Source: Rhizobium sp. PDO1-076
Lineage (GTDB): Bacteria > Pseudomonadota > Alphaproteobacteria > Rhizobiales > Rhizobiaceae
Direction: 5' to 3'
Assembly (NCBI RefSeq): GCF_000247475.1
Contig: NZ_AHZC01000199.1
Coordinates: 1 to 44,088 of the forward strand
DNA: 44,088 bases
Below are positions 32,403 through 40,761 of the stretch, piece after piece (position 1 is the first letter of the stretch; every line of letters begins with the position of its first letter). The translations under genes were made by a program, and so were the position numbers. The notes under the pieces were generated by a model. That model had not been told where the DNA came from. It saw only the letters and a program-made list of their open reading frames with translations, and did no database searches.

Positions 32403-33174
32403 AGCGGGAGAACCCCAGAAAACGCTCGGCGAGGAAAACGATGCCGATGGAGAGGAAGGCAAGCAGCGACGAGAGCGCTGCTATGGATGGGTCGAAGACG
32501 ATTTCCATGTAGCCGAGCATATCGATCGGCAGGGTGCGCACGCCCGGCCCCGACAGGAACAGCGAGACCGGCACCTGATTGAAACTGGTGACGAAACCGA
32601 GGATGAAAGCCGAAAGAATACCGCCGCGGATATTGGGCATGACGACGCGAAAGAAGGCGCCGAGCCGTGTCGAGCCGAGAAGCACAGCCGCTTCCTCGAT
32701 ATCGGAGCGCAGATTGTTCAGGCTGGCGGAGACAACACGCACGGCATAGGGGAGAACCAGTGCCGTATGCGCCAAAAACAAGGCCAGTGTGATGTTGATC
32801 TGGAACGGCACGACGAAGTAGCGCAGCAGCGCCAGGCCAACGATGATGCCGGGCACGATGATCGGCGCGGAGACCACGGTTTTAACCGTCTCGGAAAACG
32901 GCAACTGGTAGCGCGACATGGCATAGGCGGCCGGAATGCCGAGGATCAGCGCGGCGCCGGTGCCGCCGATCGCGAGGAACATCGAGGTGACGAAGCTCTC
33001 GCGGAAACTCTCGACGGTGAAGACCTTCGCGATCCACTTGAGCGAGAAGCCCTGCGGCGGAAAGGCGAGCGTATCGCCGGCGGAAAAGGATGCGGCAACG
33101 ATGATCAGGAACGGCCCGATCAGGAAGATCATCAGCAGCCCAAGCGTAACCCAGGTGAAAAGACGCTGGGTCAT
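32395..33174 (-). CDS. ABC transporter permease, PotC-like (nucleoside operon)
   Basis: A 259-residue inner-membrane permease with about six hydrophobic segments (first at residues 7-30, LFTWVTLGLLMIFLIGPF). The EAA loop is IEEAAVLLGSTRLGAFFRV (about 171-189). It overlaps the partner permease stop by ATGA and the ATPase start by eight bases, as expected of a stoichiometric complex. Substrate is inferred to be a nucleoside or purine base from the downstream enzymes. Confidence 0.85.
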   Translation of the reverse strand: MTQRLFTWVTLGLLMIFLIGPFLIIVAASFSAGDTLAFPPQGFSLKWIAKVFTVESFRESFVTSMFLAIGGTGAALILGIPAAYAMSRYQLPFSETVKTVVSAPIIVPGIIVGLALLRYFVVPFQINITLALFLAHTALVLPYAVRVVSASLNNLRSDIEEAAVLLGSTRLGAFFRVVMPNIRGGILSAFILGFVTSFNQVPVSLFLSGPGVRTLPIDMLGYMEIVFDPSIAALSSLLAFLSIGIVFLAERFLGFSRYV

Positions 33175-33998
33175 GCGCGGTTCCTTGCAGTCGCCAAGCG
33201 CTTGAGCAGCAGATTCGCAGCAAAGCTCATGACGATGAGGATGAAGGCGATGACGCTGGCGGCCACGAAGTCGTTGGCGACCGTCACGCGCTGGTAAAGC
33301 AGAGTTTCAAGCATAAGAACCTTGGAGCCGCCGAGGATTGCGGGCGTGATATAGGCGGTCATCGAACCGGTGAAGACGAGAGTTCCGCCGATGACAAGAC
33401 CTTCCTTCGTCAGCGGCAGGATGATTTTCCAGAACACCTGGAACCAGTTTGCGCCGAGTACGCGCGCTGCAGGCACCGCGTCGCGTGGCATGTTTTCGAG
33501 CGCGCTGACCAGCGACAGGATCATCAGCGGCAGGAAGAGCTGAAGCAGGCCGATGAACACGGCCGTCTCGGTAAACAGCAGCCGGATCGGCGTCTCGGAC
33601 AGGCCAAGCCCGGTGATGAATTCGTTGACGATACCCGTGCGGCCCAGGATGACGATCCAGGCATAGGTACGCGCCACCGGCGAGATCATCAGCGGCAGGA
33701 CCACGAGGCCAACCATGCGACCCTTGCCTTCCGGCGGAAGGCTGACGATCGCATAGGCTGCAGCATAACCGATGATTGCGGACACGACGGTCAGGATGGC
33801 GCCGAGACGCAATGTTCGCAGGAAGACCGTGCGATTGAGCGGCTCGGAAAAGAAACCGGTGAAGGCGGACAGTGTCCATCCATCCGTATTGCGGAACCCT
33901 TCCGACAACAACAGAACGACCGGCACCAGGAACACCACGGCCGCGAAGATCGCAGCGGGCAGAGCAAGCGCCAGGGCTTCCATACGGTTGTGAAACAT
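33171..33998 (-). CDS. ABC transporter permease, PotB-like (nucleoside operon)
   Basis: A 275-residue permease. Hydrophobic segments start at residues 9-32 (LALALPAAIFAAVVFLVPVV), and the EAA-like loop is PRDAVPAARVLGANWFQVF (about 172-190). It is the first of two permease genes, with the second overlapping by ATGA. The 104-bp gap to the upstream binding-protein gene contains a hairpin. Confidence 0.85.
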   Translation of the reverse strand: MFHNRMEALALALPAAIFAAVVFLVPVVLLLSEGFRNTDGWTLSAFTGFFSEPLNRTVFLRTLRLGAILTVVSAIIGYAAAYAIVSLPPEGKGRMVGLVVLPLMISPVARTYAWIVILGRTGIVNEFITGLGLSETPIRLLFTETAVFIGLLQLFLPLMILSLVSALENMPRDAVPAARVLGANWFQVFWKIILPLTKEGLVIGGTLVFTGSMTAYITPAILGGSKVLMLETLLYQRVTVANDFVAASVIAFILIVMSFAANLLLKRLATARNRA

Positions 33999-34033
33999 AG
34001 ACAGGGCTTTCAGCGCGAAGAATGATCAAGCGA

Positions 34034-34068
34034 GGTGCGATGGCGAGCCGAAGCTCCTCCACCGCACC
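34034..34068 (-). terminator. Intercistronic hairpin after the nucleoside-operon binding protein
   Basis: Stem GGTGCG / CGCACC extended past one mismatch by TGG / CCA, loop 15 bases, in the gap between the binding-protein stop and the permease start. No T-run is present; partial attenuation or 3'-end protection is likely. Confidence 0.4.
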
Positions 34069-34102
34069 CCTTGCCTTGGGAGGCATTCATATGGGCCGGA
34101 TA

Positions 34103-35128
34103 TTACTGTCCGACCTTGGCATTCCATTCCGAAAGCCAGGCATCACGGTTGTCGAGGGCGGCAGCCGACGGAATGAGTGTCAGGCTCTTGGCTGTCTCTT
34201 CGCCATAGGTCAGGTTTTCGGCGATCTCGTCCGAAACCTTCACTTCCGCATTGGCCGGGCTGTCGACCAGCTGCTCGGCAAGCTTGGTCTGGATTTCGGT
34301 CGAGAGCCAGAAATCCATGAATTCCAGCGCCAGATCCTGGTTTTTCGAACCCTTGGCCAGAACCATGACATTCATGCCACCGGTCTGACCTTCTTTCGGC
34401 GTCGCCCAGGCGAGCGGCAGATCCAGCTTGTTGAACGGTGCCCAGGTGAAACGGCCGATCGGCGCGGCCCAGATTTCTTCCTGCTGCATCAACTGCACCA
34501 GTTGCGACGACTTGACGTAGAAGGTGACCAGTTCGTCCTTCTTTTCGCCAACAGCAGCAATCGGGGTCTTCAGATCGGCGGCATCATTGCCGAGGGCCTT
34601 GCCGAGCATGAACAGTGAAGGTGGGCCCTGATTGGTGGTGACGTTCGGGAAGGCGACATGGCCGACATTTTCCGGCTTCAGCAGGTCGGCCCAGCTGTCG
34701 ATCTTCAACTTGTCGGTGCGGTAGACGATCGACGTGGCATAGAAGGTGTAGCCGACGCTCATGCCGTCGCCGTTCGGATCCTTGGCGATGTCGTAGAGCT
34801 TGCCGTAGTTCGACAGCTTCGACGTATCGATCTTTTCGATCAGGTCCTTGCGCGTGGCAGACAAGGCATCCGCCATCGAGACGACGGCCATATCGACGAC
34901 CGGGTTGGCCTTGTTGGCTTCCATCTTGGCCAGTCGTTCGACGCTGTTGCCGGTCTCGACCACCAGCTTGCAGCCGCACTTGGCTTCGAAGGGATCGTAG
35001 ACGATCGCCTTGAATTCGTCCTGCGCCAGCGCATAGACCGAAATGGTCAGCGTCTTTTCCTGAGCCTGGGCAGCGCCCATGGTCAGCATCAGCGCAGTGG
35101 CCGATGCCAGCATTGTCTTAATGATCAT
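34103..35128 (-). CDS. ABC transporter substrate-binding protein, PotD/FbpA-like (nucleoside operon)
   Basis: A 341-residue periplasmic binding protein with a Sec signal (residues 1-22, core ASATALMLTMGAA, cleavage after AQA). The mature start EKTLTISVYALAQDEFK and the FEAKCGCKLVVETGN stretch place it in the extracellular solute-binding family 1 group used by iron/spermidine-type importers. The paired cysteines (CGC) near residue 52 are unusual for the group. AAGGAG lies nine bases before the ATG at 35128, which is inside the last codons of lacI. This fold is not the usual nucleoside binder (BmpA or NupA type), so the ligand assignment rests on operon partners. Confidence 0.82.
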   Translation of the reverse strand: MIIKTMLASATALMLTMGAAQAQEKTLTISVYALAQDEFKAIVYDPFEAKCGCKLVVETGNSVERLAKMEANKANPVVDMAVVSMADALSATRKDLIEKIDTSKLSNYGKLYDIAKDPNGDGMSVGYTFYATSIVYRTDKLKIDSWADLLKPENVGHVAFPNVTTNQGPPSLFMLGKALGNDAADLKTPIAAVGEKKDELVTFYVKSSQLVQLMQQEEIWAAPIGRFTWAPFNKLDLPLAWATPKEGQTGGMNVMVLAKGSKNQDLALEFMDFWLSTEIQTKLAEQLVDSPANAEVKVSDEIAENLTYGEETAKSLTLIPSAAALDNRDAWLSEWNAKVGQ

Positions 35129-36233
35129 CTGTGTTCTCCTTCTGGGGGGATGATGATGCAACGCGCTCTTCCACCGGAGCGGTCGTCTGTCGCACCACCA
35201 ATTGCATCGGCACTTTTTTAATATCCGCCGAAACCACGCTGCCGTTCGTGCTATCGGGGCTGGAAGCTGTTGTCGGTTCACCAAGAATGGCACGCGCAAG
35301 CGCCCCGACGGCGATGTCTGCGATCGTCGCCATGTCCATGCGAATACTGGTGAGGCTCGGCGTCACCACGGACGACCAGACCAGATCGTCGAAGCCGGCG
35401 ACGCTGACATCCTCTGGCACTTTGACGCCGGCCCGCTGCAATTCGGTGAGCGCACGCAGGGCATGGAGGTCGGAGACGGACGCGATGGCGGTCACGCCGT
35501 TGGCGACCATGTCGGCAAGCCCAAGCGTGCAGCCCTTGCCATTCGTCGCTTCCAGTTTCTCGATCCAGATCACCTCGGAGCAGCCGCCGGCAGGAAGGCG
35601 GGATTTCATCCCTTCGATCCGGTCGTTCTGCACAATCGATGCCGGGTTGTTGCCGATCAGCAGGAACTTGCGATGTCCGAGTGCGCCCAGATGGTCGACC
35701 AGGATCTGCCCACCCTGCCAGTGATCCGCCGACACGGTATTTCCCGGCGTCGATGGACTGTCGATGACAGCGATCGGGCAACCGACGTCGGAAATGCGCG
35801 TGCCGCGACGAGGCACGATGACGATACCGTCGACGCCGCGTTCGATCAGACGATTGATCGCTTCGGTCTGCATCGCGACATCCCCACGGGAATCGGCGAT
35901 CAGCACACCATAGCCGGCCTTGCTCGCAGCATAGTCGATCGCCTGAGCGATCTGCGGAAACAGCGGGTTGGCGATATCCGGCAAGACAAGGCCGAGAACA
36001 CCGGTACGCCCGGTGCGGAGGGCTCGGCCAGCCTGGCTCGGCACATAGCCAAGCTCGGCCGCCTTGGAGCGCACACGCGCAATCAATTCAGGAGACACCC
36101 TGCCCTTGCCCGACAGCGCATTGGAGACAGTCGCCACCGACACGCCGAGGGCTTCGGCGATGTGCGCAAGGCTCGATCCGGGGCGGGCTATGGCCAAGAG
36201 ATTGTCCAGTGGCGTGATTAAACGTTTAATCAC
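35118..36233 (-). CDS. LacI-family transcriptional regulator
   Basis: About 371 residues if translation begins at the GTG at 36233. The DNA-binding domain is clear: SLAHIAEALGVSVATVSNAL, then GRVSPELIARVRSKAAELGYVPS and the hinge GRALRTGRTG. The effector domain follows the periplasmic-binding fold (LGLVLPDIANPLFPQIAQA, VAGFDDL). The start is uncertain: there is no ATG near the helix-turn-helix, and this GTG lies within a perfect palindrome; a TTG about 17 codons later is the alternative. The 3' end overlaps the binding-protein gene by 11 bases, making lacI the first gene of the nucleoside operon and probably autoregulated. Confidence 0.85.
   Translation of the reverse strand: MIKRLITPLDNLLAIARPGSSLAHIAEALGVSVATVSNALSGKGRVSPELIARVRSKAAELGYVPSQAGRALRTGRTGVLGLVLPDIANPLFPQIAQAIDYAASKAGYGVLIADSRGDVAMQTEAINRLIERGVDGIVIVPRRGTRISDVGCPIAVIDSPSTPGNTVSADHWQGGQILVDHLGALGHRKFLLIGNNPASIVQNDRIEGMKSRLPAGGCSEVIWIEKLEATNGKGCTLGLADMVANGVTAIASVSDLHALRALTELQRAGVKVPEDVSVAGFDDLVWSSVVTPSLTSIRMDMATIADIAVGALARAILGEPTTASSPDSTNGSVVSADIKKVPMQLVVRQTTAPVEERVASSSPQKENTDDH
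36214..36233. promoter_or_regulatory. Perfect 20-bp LacI-type operator
   Basis: GTGATTAAACGTTTAATCAC is identical to its reverse complement and has the central CG typical of LacI-family operators. It covers the proposed GTG start of the lacI gene itself, the first gene of the nucleoside operon, so bound repressor would block its own transcription. Confidence 0.8.
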
Positions 36234-36921
36234 CTTAACCCAGATGACCCGCCGTGTCCATGCAGAGATTGCGGCAGCGAAACCTGCCCCGTCCAAAGCA
36301 GACCGGCAAACCACGCAACCTGCGATGGCCACCATCGCCTGTAAAAACTACGTGCGTCAGCAGATTTTTTTTGGGCTGTTCTACATGCTTTGGTTGCAGC
36401 AAACGGGAGCGAAACGGCAAGTGGGCCCCTCATAAATGAGGTGGCAGAATACGTGCAAAATTGCGACAGCCGTTTCCAGTCACTGAAAGCGCATGATCAA
36501 AAAAAACATCGCGAAGTTTTGGTAGAATGCGTAAAATAACATAATTACATATAGTTAAAGAACGATCGGCTTGAGAAGAGCATATAAATTTCGCGTCCTC
36601 ACCGGCGGCCTGTTGCTCGCACAGCGTCGAAACATGTGAAGACCGGCGGTGAACACGCCATCCAATATCTTGAGCTCAGGCGTGATAACTATTCACGTCC
36701 GGCTTTAAGCTTCTTTTAACTCTGCTAGTCAAAATTGTGTCAAGGAACCGCATTAAAACGGCGCAGAAATACACGCCTCGGTTCCAGCGGCTGCATGAAG
36801 CACTCGATCCTCACAATCTAGTCAATTAGCCCTTCGTCAGGCGGCGTGCCCCTATGGCATTTCGCTTTCTGGTGAAGCGTGCCCATTTTTTTAGCCAGCC
36901 TTTGCGCTGGCCGGAGAGCCC
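36234..36921. other. 688-bp intergenic region between divergent lacI and chemosensory operons
   Basis: No convincing gene; the open frames here have no family motifs and poor starts. It is richer in A/T than the neighbours, especially 36480-36600 and 36700-36760. Visible signals are the CCTCAT-AA-ATGAGG dyad at 36428-36441 and a CtrA-like box at 36705-36719. It should hold promoters in both directions, but I cannot place -35/-10 pairs with confidence. Confidence 0.6.
36705..36719 (+). promoter_or_regulatory. CtrA-like box TTAA-N7-TTAA
   Basis: TTAAGCTTCTTTTAA matches the CtrA consensus spacing exactly. It lies about 200 bp upstream of the HD-GYP/chemosensory operon. CtrA controls motility and chemotaxis genes in many alphaproteobacteria, so cell-cycle control of this operon is reasonable; the AT-rich setting makes a chance match possible. 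Confidence 0.45.
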
Positions 36922-38055
36922 GTGCGCGTTATTCTGATAGATGACAGCAAGTCTGTGCTCGCAGCGATACAAACATCGCTCCTGGGGCTGGTGGATATCC
37001 ATGTCGAAGCCTTTCTCGACCCGGTGCTGGCACTGGAAGCGTGCAAGTCGACGCCATTCGACCTGGTTCTGGTCGATTACACGATGCCGCGGATGAACGG
37101 CGTCGAGGTCATTCGTCAACTGCGTGCAAATCCGTCCTATCAGCATGTCCCGATTATCATGGTCACCTCGGAAACCGAGCGCAGCATCCGCATCGAAGCG
37201 ATCGAGGCGGGAGCAACCGAGTTTCTCCGCAAGCCATTCGACGGTGTTGAACTGCGCGCGCGCGTCGCCAATCTGCTCACGTTGCGGCAGGCCCAGCTTG
37301 ATCTGGCCGATCAGGCAAAAGGTCTGGAACGGCTGGTCAATAGTGCGACGGCAAAACTGGCTGTCCGTGAGGAAGAAATCATCTGGCGCCTGGCTCGCGC
37401 CATCGAATATCGCGACGGCTCCACCGGAGAACACGTCTCACGCGTCGCCCATATCTGCCGGCTGATCGCGGAAGCACTCGGCTTCGACCACACCTATTGC
37501 CGGATGATCTATCTGGCGGCCCCGCTCCACGATGTCGGCAAGATCGGCATTGCCGACAATATCCTGTCCAAACCGGGCCGTCTGACAGAGGCCGAAATCG
37601 CCGAGATGCGCCAGCATGTCCAGATCGGCGTCAGGATTCTGGAAAACGGCTCGTCCGATCTGGTGCGCACGGCTGAAAAGATTGCCGGCGGCCATCACGA
37701 GAAATGGGATGGAAGCGGCTATCCGAACGGACTTGTCGGGGAAGCCATCCCGATCGAGGCCCGCATTGTCGCCGTCGCAGACGTCTTCGAGGCGCTGTGC
37801 AGCGAACGCTCATACAAGTCTGCCTGGGCCCCACAGCAGGCGCTTGAGTATCTGCGCACCGAAAGCGGCAAACATTTCGATCCGGCCTGCATCGCGGCTT
37901 TCGAGCGCCAGTGGCCAGCAATCGAGGCATTGATGACCGGAAGCGATGATCTTGTCGAAGCCCGCAGCGCCAAGACCGTTCATCTATCCCCAGAAAAGCC
38001 GGACGAACACCCGGGCGAATACCTGGACAAAACAACCGCCACTCACCGAGCCTAG
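36922..38055 (+). CDS. Response regulator with HD-GYP domain (cyclic-di-GMP phosphodiesterase)
   Basis: A 377-residue RpfG-like protein from a GTG start with GGAG five bases upstream. The receiver domain (1-120) has the acidic pair D7/D8, phospho-acceptor D52 and K104. A helical linker (121-150) leads to an HD-GYP domain with HDVGKIGI (H203, D204) and HHEKWDGSGYP (H258, H259, GYP 266-268), all expected metal and catalytic residues. It should hydrolyse cyclic di-GMP when phosphorylated. As first gene of the chemosensory operon, it is the likely output partner of the CheA below, linking sensing to cyclic-di-GMP level rather than only to the flagellar motor. Confidence 0.9.
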   Translation: MRVILIDDSKSVLAAIQTSLLGLVDIHVEAFLDPVLALEACKSTPFDLVLVDYTMPRMNGVEVIRQLRANPSYQHVPIIMVTSETERSIRIEAIEAGATEFLRKPFDGVELRARVANLLTLRQAQLDLADQAKGLERLVNSATAKLAVREEEIIWRLARAIEYRDGSTGEHVSRVAHICRLIAEALGFDHTYCRMIYLAAPLHDVGKIGIADNILSKPGRLTEAEIAEMRQHVQIGVRILENGSSDLVRTAEKIAGGHHEKWDGSGYPNGLVGEAIPIEARIVAVADVFEALCSERSYKSAWAPQQALEYLRTESGKHFDPACIAAFERQWPAIEALMTGSDDLVEARSAKTVHLSPEKPDEHPGEYLDKTTATHRA

Positions 38056-38063
38056 GAAGAGAC

Positions 38064-38378
38064 ATGCCGAGCCATCCACTGATACTGCCAAGCACACTCT
38101 CGATCCGCCACGCAGCCACCACCCGCGAACAGCTTCTGGCCACCCTTGAAAAGCATGAAGCGGTTGAGGTGGAGTTTCCCGACGGCTGCGATGCCGATCT
38201 CAGCCTCATCCAGTTGATCGAGGCAGCGCGGCGTCATGCAGACACCCATGGCAAGCGCCTGTCACTCAAGACTGCAGCGAACGGTCGCGTGTTCGACGTT
38301 CTCGAGCGTGGCGGCTTTCTCTCGGATATGGACCCCGCCTTTTCTCAATTTTGGTTACATCGGAAGGAAATACAATGA
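38064..38378 (+). CDS. STAS-domain protein
   Basis: A 104-residue single-domain protein of the STAS (anti-sigma antagonist / MlaB-like) group: LSIRHAATTREQLLATLEKH, then VEVEFPDGCDADLSLIQLIEAARRHA, ending with GFLSDMDPAFSQFW. The usual phospho-acceptor region reads ADLSLIQLI. It lies eight bases after the HD-GYP gene and its stop overlaps the CheY start by ATGA. STAS proteins beside CheA/CheY occur in alternative chemosensory systems, where they may be scaffolds or phosphorylation-controlled switches; the function here is not known. Confidence 0.75.
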   Translation: MPSHPLILPSTLSIRHAATTREQLLATLEKHEAVEVEFPDGCDADLSLIQLIEAARRHADTHGKRLSLKTAANGRVFDVLERGGFLSDMDPAFSQFWLHRKEIQ

Positions 38379-38743
38379 GTGCGAACATCCTGACCGTCGA
38401 CGATTCGGCCAGCATCCGGATGACGACAAAAATCGCGCTGACCAATGCCGGTTACAAGGTGACAGAAGCCGTGGACGGCGTTGACGGCCTGAACAAGGCC
38501 AAGAGCGCCAGCTTCGACCTGATCGTCACCGACCTCAACATGCCCAACATGAATGGTCTGGCGATGATCGAAGCATTGCGTCAGTCGCCGGCCCACACCG
38601 GCATACCGATCATCTTCCTCACCACCGAATCCGACGCGGACATGAAAAGCCGTGCCAAGGCAGCCGGTGCCACCGGCTGGATCACAAAGCCTTTCGACCC
38701 TGAACAGCTCGTCAAGATCGCCAGGAAAGTACTGGGCAAATGA
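38375..38743 (+). CDS. cheY: CheY-like response regulator
   Basis: A 122-residue stand-alone receiver. VDDSAS (D9, D10), phospho-acceptor D53 in VTDLNMP, T83 region LTTES, and K105 in TKPFDP are all present. The ATG at 38375 overlaps the STAS stop by ATGA and carries GGAAGG eight bases upstream. The phosphodonor is almost certainly the CheA encoded next, with ATGA overlap. It may drive the motor or act as a phosphate sink for the HD-GYP receiver. Confidence 0.92.
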   Translation: MSANILTVDDSASIRMTTKIALTNAGYKVTEAVDGVDGLNKAKSASFDLIVTDLNMPNMNGLAMIEALRQSPAHTGIPIIFLTTESDADMKSRAKAAGATGWITKPFDPEQLVKIARKVLGK

Positions 38744-40761
38744 ACACAATGGACCCCATCCAGGTCTTCAGGACGGAAGCGGCGGAGCTCTTCGAACAGA
38801 TCGAAAGCGGTCTGCTCGATCTCCTCCATGACCTGTCCGACCAGGACCAGATCGATGCTGTCTTCCGCGGACTGCACACGCTGAAGGGCTCCGGAGCCAT
38901 GTTTGGCTTCGAGGCACTCGCCGCCTTTACGCATCACTGCGAATCCGCCTTTGACCGCGTCCGAAAGGGTGAGGTCCAGGCAACCAGCGAACTGATTGCC
39001 GCCGTTCTCGAAGCTCAGGACCATATGAAGGCCCTGGTCGAAAAGCCGAATGGCGATCATGACGACATGAGCCAGAAGCTTCTCGCCAAGCTGCACGCGG
39101 CAGTCGGCGGGAAGAATGGTCATGCAGCAACCGCACGGCCGGCAGTGGTTGTGCCAGCCTCTACACCCTCTGCTGCGGCTGCGGCCAAAGCCGCGTCTAC
39201 CAATTGGGTCATCAAGTTCCGCCTGCCCGACAATGCTATGGCCAACGGCACCAACCCGCTAGGCCTGCTGGACGAACTGCGCGAACTCGGAGAGTGCACG
39301 ATCACCGTCGACGCCAGCACGATCCCCGGTCTTGCCGAGATCGATCCGACAACCCTTTATCTCGGATGGACCATCACGCTGGAAACCGAACAGCCACGTT
39401 CGGCGATCGAGGATGTGTTCATCTTCGTCATGGACGACATGCAGCTGGAAATCACAGAGATCAAGGCGGCAGCAGCAACCGAACCGGCACCGAAGCAGGC
39501 CGAACCGGATCTGGTCGTGGAACCCGTTGCCGAGAAGAAGCAGGCCGCGACGAACACTGGTCCGGCAGACGCAAAGTCAAACAAATCGGCTGAAAACGTC
39601 CGCGTTCCGGCTGAACGCCTGGACGAACTGATGGACCGTGTCGGCGAACTGGTGATTGCCCAGTCGCGTCTGTCGCAGCTGGCCAATATCAGCGCCAATA
39701 TCCAGCTACGCTCGGTATCCGAAGATGTCGAGCGCCTGTCCGGCGAATTGCGCGACACGATGATGGTGCTGCGCATGGTCCCGGTCGGCAGCCTGTTTGG
39801 CCGTTTCCGCCGCCTGGTTCACGACCTTGCCCGCGAAACCGGCAAGACGATCGAACTGGAAACCGAAGGCGAAACGACCGAGGTCGACAAGACCGTCATC
39901 GAACGGCTGGCCGATCCGCTGGTTCATCTGGTCCGCAATTCCTGCGACCACGGCCTGGAACCACCGGAAGAACGCCGCGCCGCCGGCAAATCGCCGCAAG
40001 GGCGCATCCTGCTCTCGGCCCGCCAGCAGGCCGGCGAGGTCATCATCACCATCAAGGACGACGGTCGCGGCATAAATCGCGATCGCGTGCGGGCCAAGGC
40101 GGAAGCCTCGGGCCTGATCCAGCCGAACGCGGCACTCTCGGACCAGGAACTGCTCCAGCTGATCTTCCAGCCGGGCTTCTCGACAGCGCAGGAAGTCACC
40201 AACCTTTCCGGTCGCGGCGTCGGCATGGACGTCGTCAAGCGTACGATCGATACGCTGCGCGGCACCATCAACGTTGTCAGCCATCCAGGTGAGGGATCGG
40301 AAGTCTCGCTGTCGATCCCGCTGACACTGGCGATCATCGATGGCCTGCTGGTTCGCGTCGGCAATGGCCGCTATGTCATTCCGCTCTCGGCCGTCGAGGA
40401 ATGCCTCGAGCTTTCGGTCGAAGACGACATGCGTTCACGCGGTCGCAGCTTCATCTCGCTGCGCGACAGCCTAGTGCCTTACCTTCGCCTGCGCGAACTG
40501 TTCCGCACCGGCAGCAAACCCGACCCCTTCCAGAAGGTGGTGGTCATCTCGACCGGTTCCGAACGCGTCGGTCTCGTCGTCGACCAGATCATCGGCGACC
40601 ACCAGACCGTCATCAAGGCCATGTCCAAACTGCATCACGACGTTGCGACCTTCTCGGGCGCCACGATCCTGGGTGACGGCGACGTGGCTCTCATCCTCGA
40701 CGTGGGACATCTCGTCTTGGAAGGCCAGAAACAGGAGGCGCATTTGCGCGCAGCAGGATGA
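38740..40761 (+). CDS. cheA: Chemotaxis histidine kinase CheA
   Basis: A 673-residue kinase. Domains in order: Hpt (1-105, phosphorylated H46 in GLHTLKGSG); Ala-rich linker; a P2-like domain (about 155-245, FRLPDNAM and LGWTITLET); dimerisation (about 280-345, PAERLDELMDRVGELVI); ATPase with N box HLVRNSCDHGLEPPEE (about 393), G1 DDGRGIN (about 439), G2 GRGVGMDVV (about 491); and a C-terminal CheW-like domain to 668. It phosphorylates CheY and probably the HD-GYP regulator in receptor arrays under the inner membrane. ATGA overlaps at both ends. Confidence 0.95.
   Translation: MNTMDPIQVFRTEAAELFEQIESGLLDLLHDLSDQDQIDAVFRGLHTLKGSGAMFGFEALAAFTHHCESAFDRVRKGEVQATSELIAAVLEAQDHMKALVEKPNGDHDDMSQKLLAKLHAAVGGKNGHAATARPAVVVPASTPSAAAAAKAASTNWVIKFRLPDNAMANGTNPLGLLDELRELGECTITVDASTIPGLAEIDPTTLYLGWTITLETEQPRSAIEDVFIFVMDDMQLEITEIKAAAATEPAPKQAEPDLVVEPVAEKKQAATNTGPADAKSNKSAENVRVPAERLDELMDRVGELVIAQSRLSQLANISANIQLRSVSEDVERLSGELRDTMMVLRMVPVGSLFGRFRRLVHDLARETGKTIELETEGETTEVDKTVIERLADPLVHLVRNSCDHGLEPPEERRAAGKSPQGRILLSARQQAGEVIITIKDDGRGINRDRVRAKAEASGLIQPNAALSDQELLQLIFQPGFSTAQEVTNLSGRGVGMDVVKRTIDTLRGTINVVSHPGEGSEVSLSIPLTLAIIDGLLVRVGNGRYVIPLSAVEECLELSVEDDMRSRGRSFISLRDSLVPYLRLRELFRTGSKPDPFQKVVVISTGSERVGLVVDQIIGDHQTVIKAMSKLHHDVATFSGATILGDGDVALILDVGHLVLEGQKQEAHLRAAG

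Noticed and set aside
36442..36457. Sigma-54-like sequence TGGCAGAATACGTGCA on the plus strand
   Set aside because: Spacing is right but three consensus bases differ, and it lies about 460 bp from the next gene; I regard it as chance in an A/T-rich stretch.
36826..37434. Minus-strand frame spanning the start of the HD-GYP gene
   Set aside because: It overlaps the receiver domain antisense and has no recognisable motif or ribosome site.
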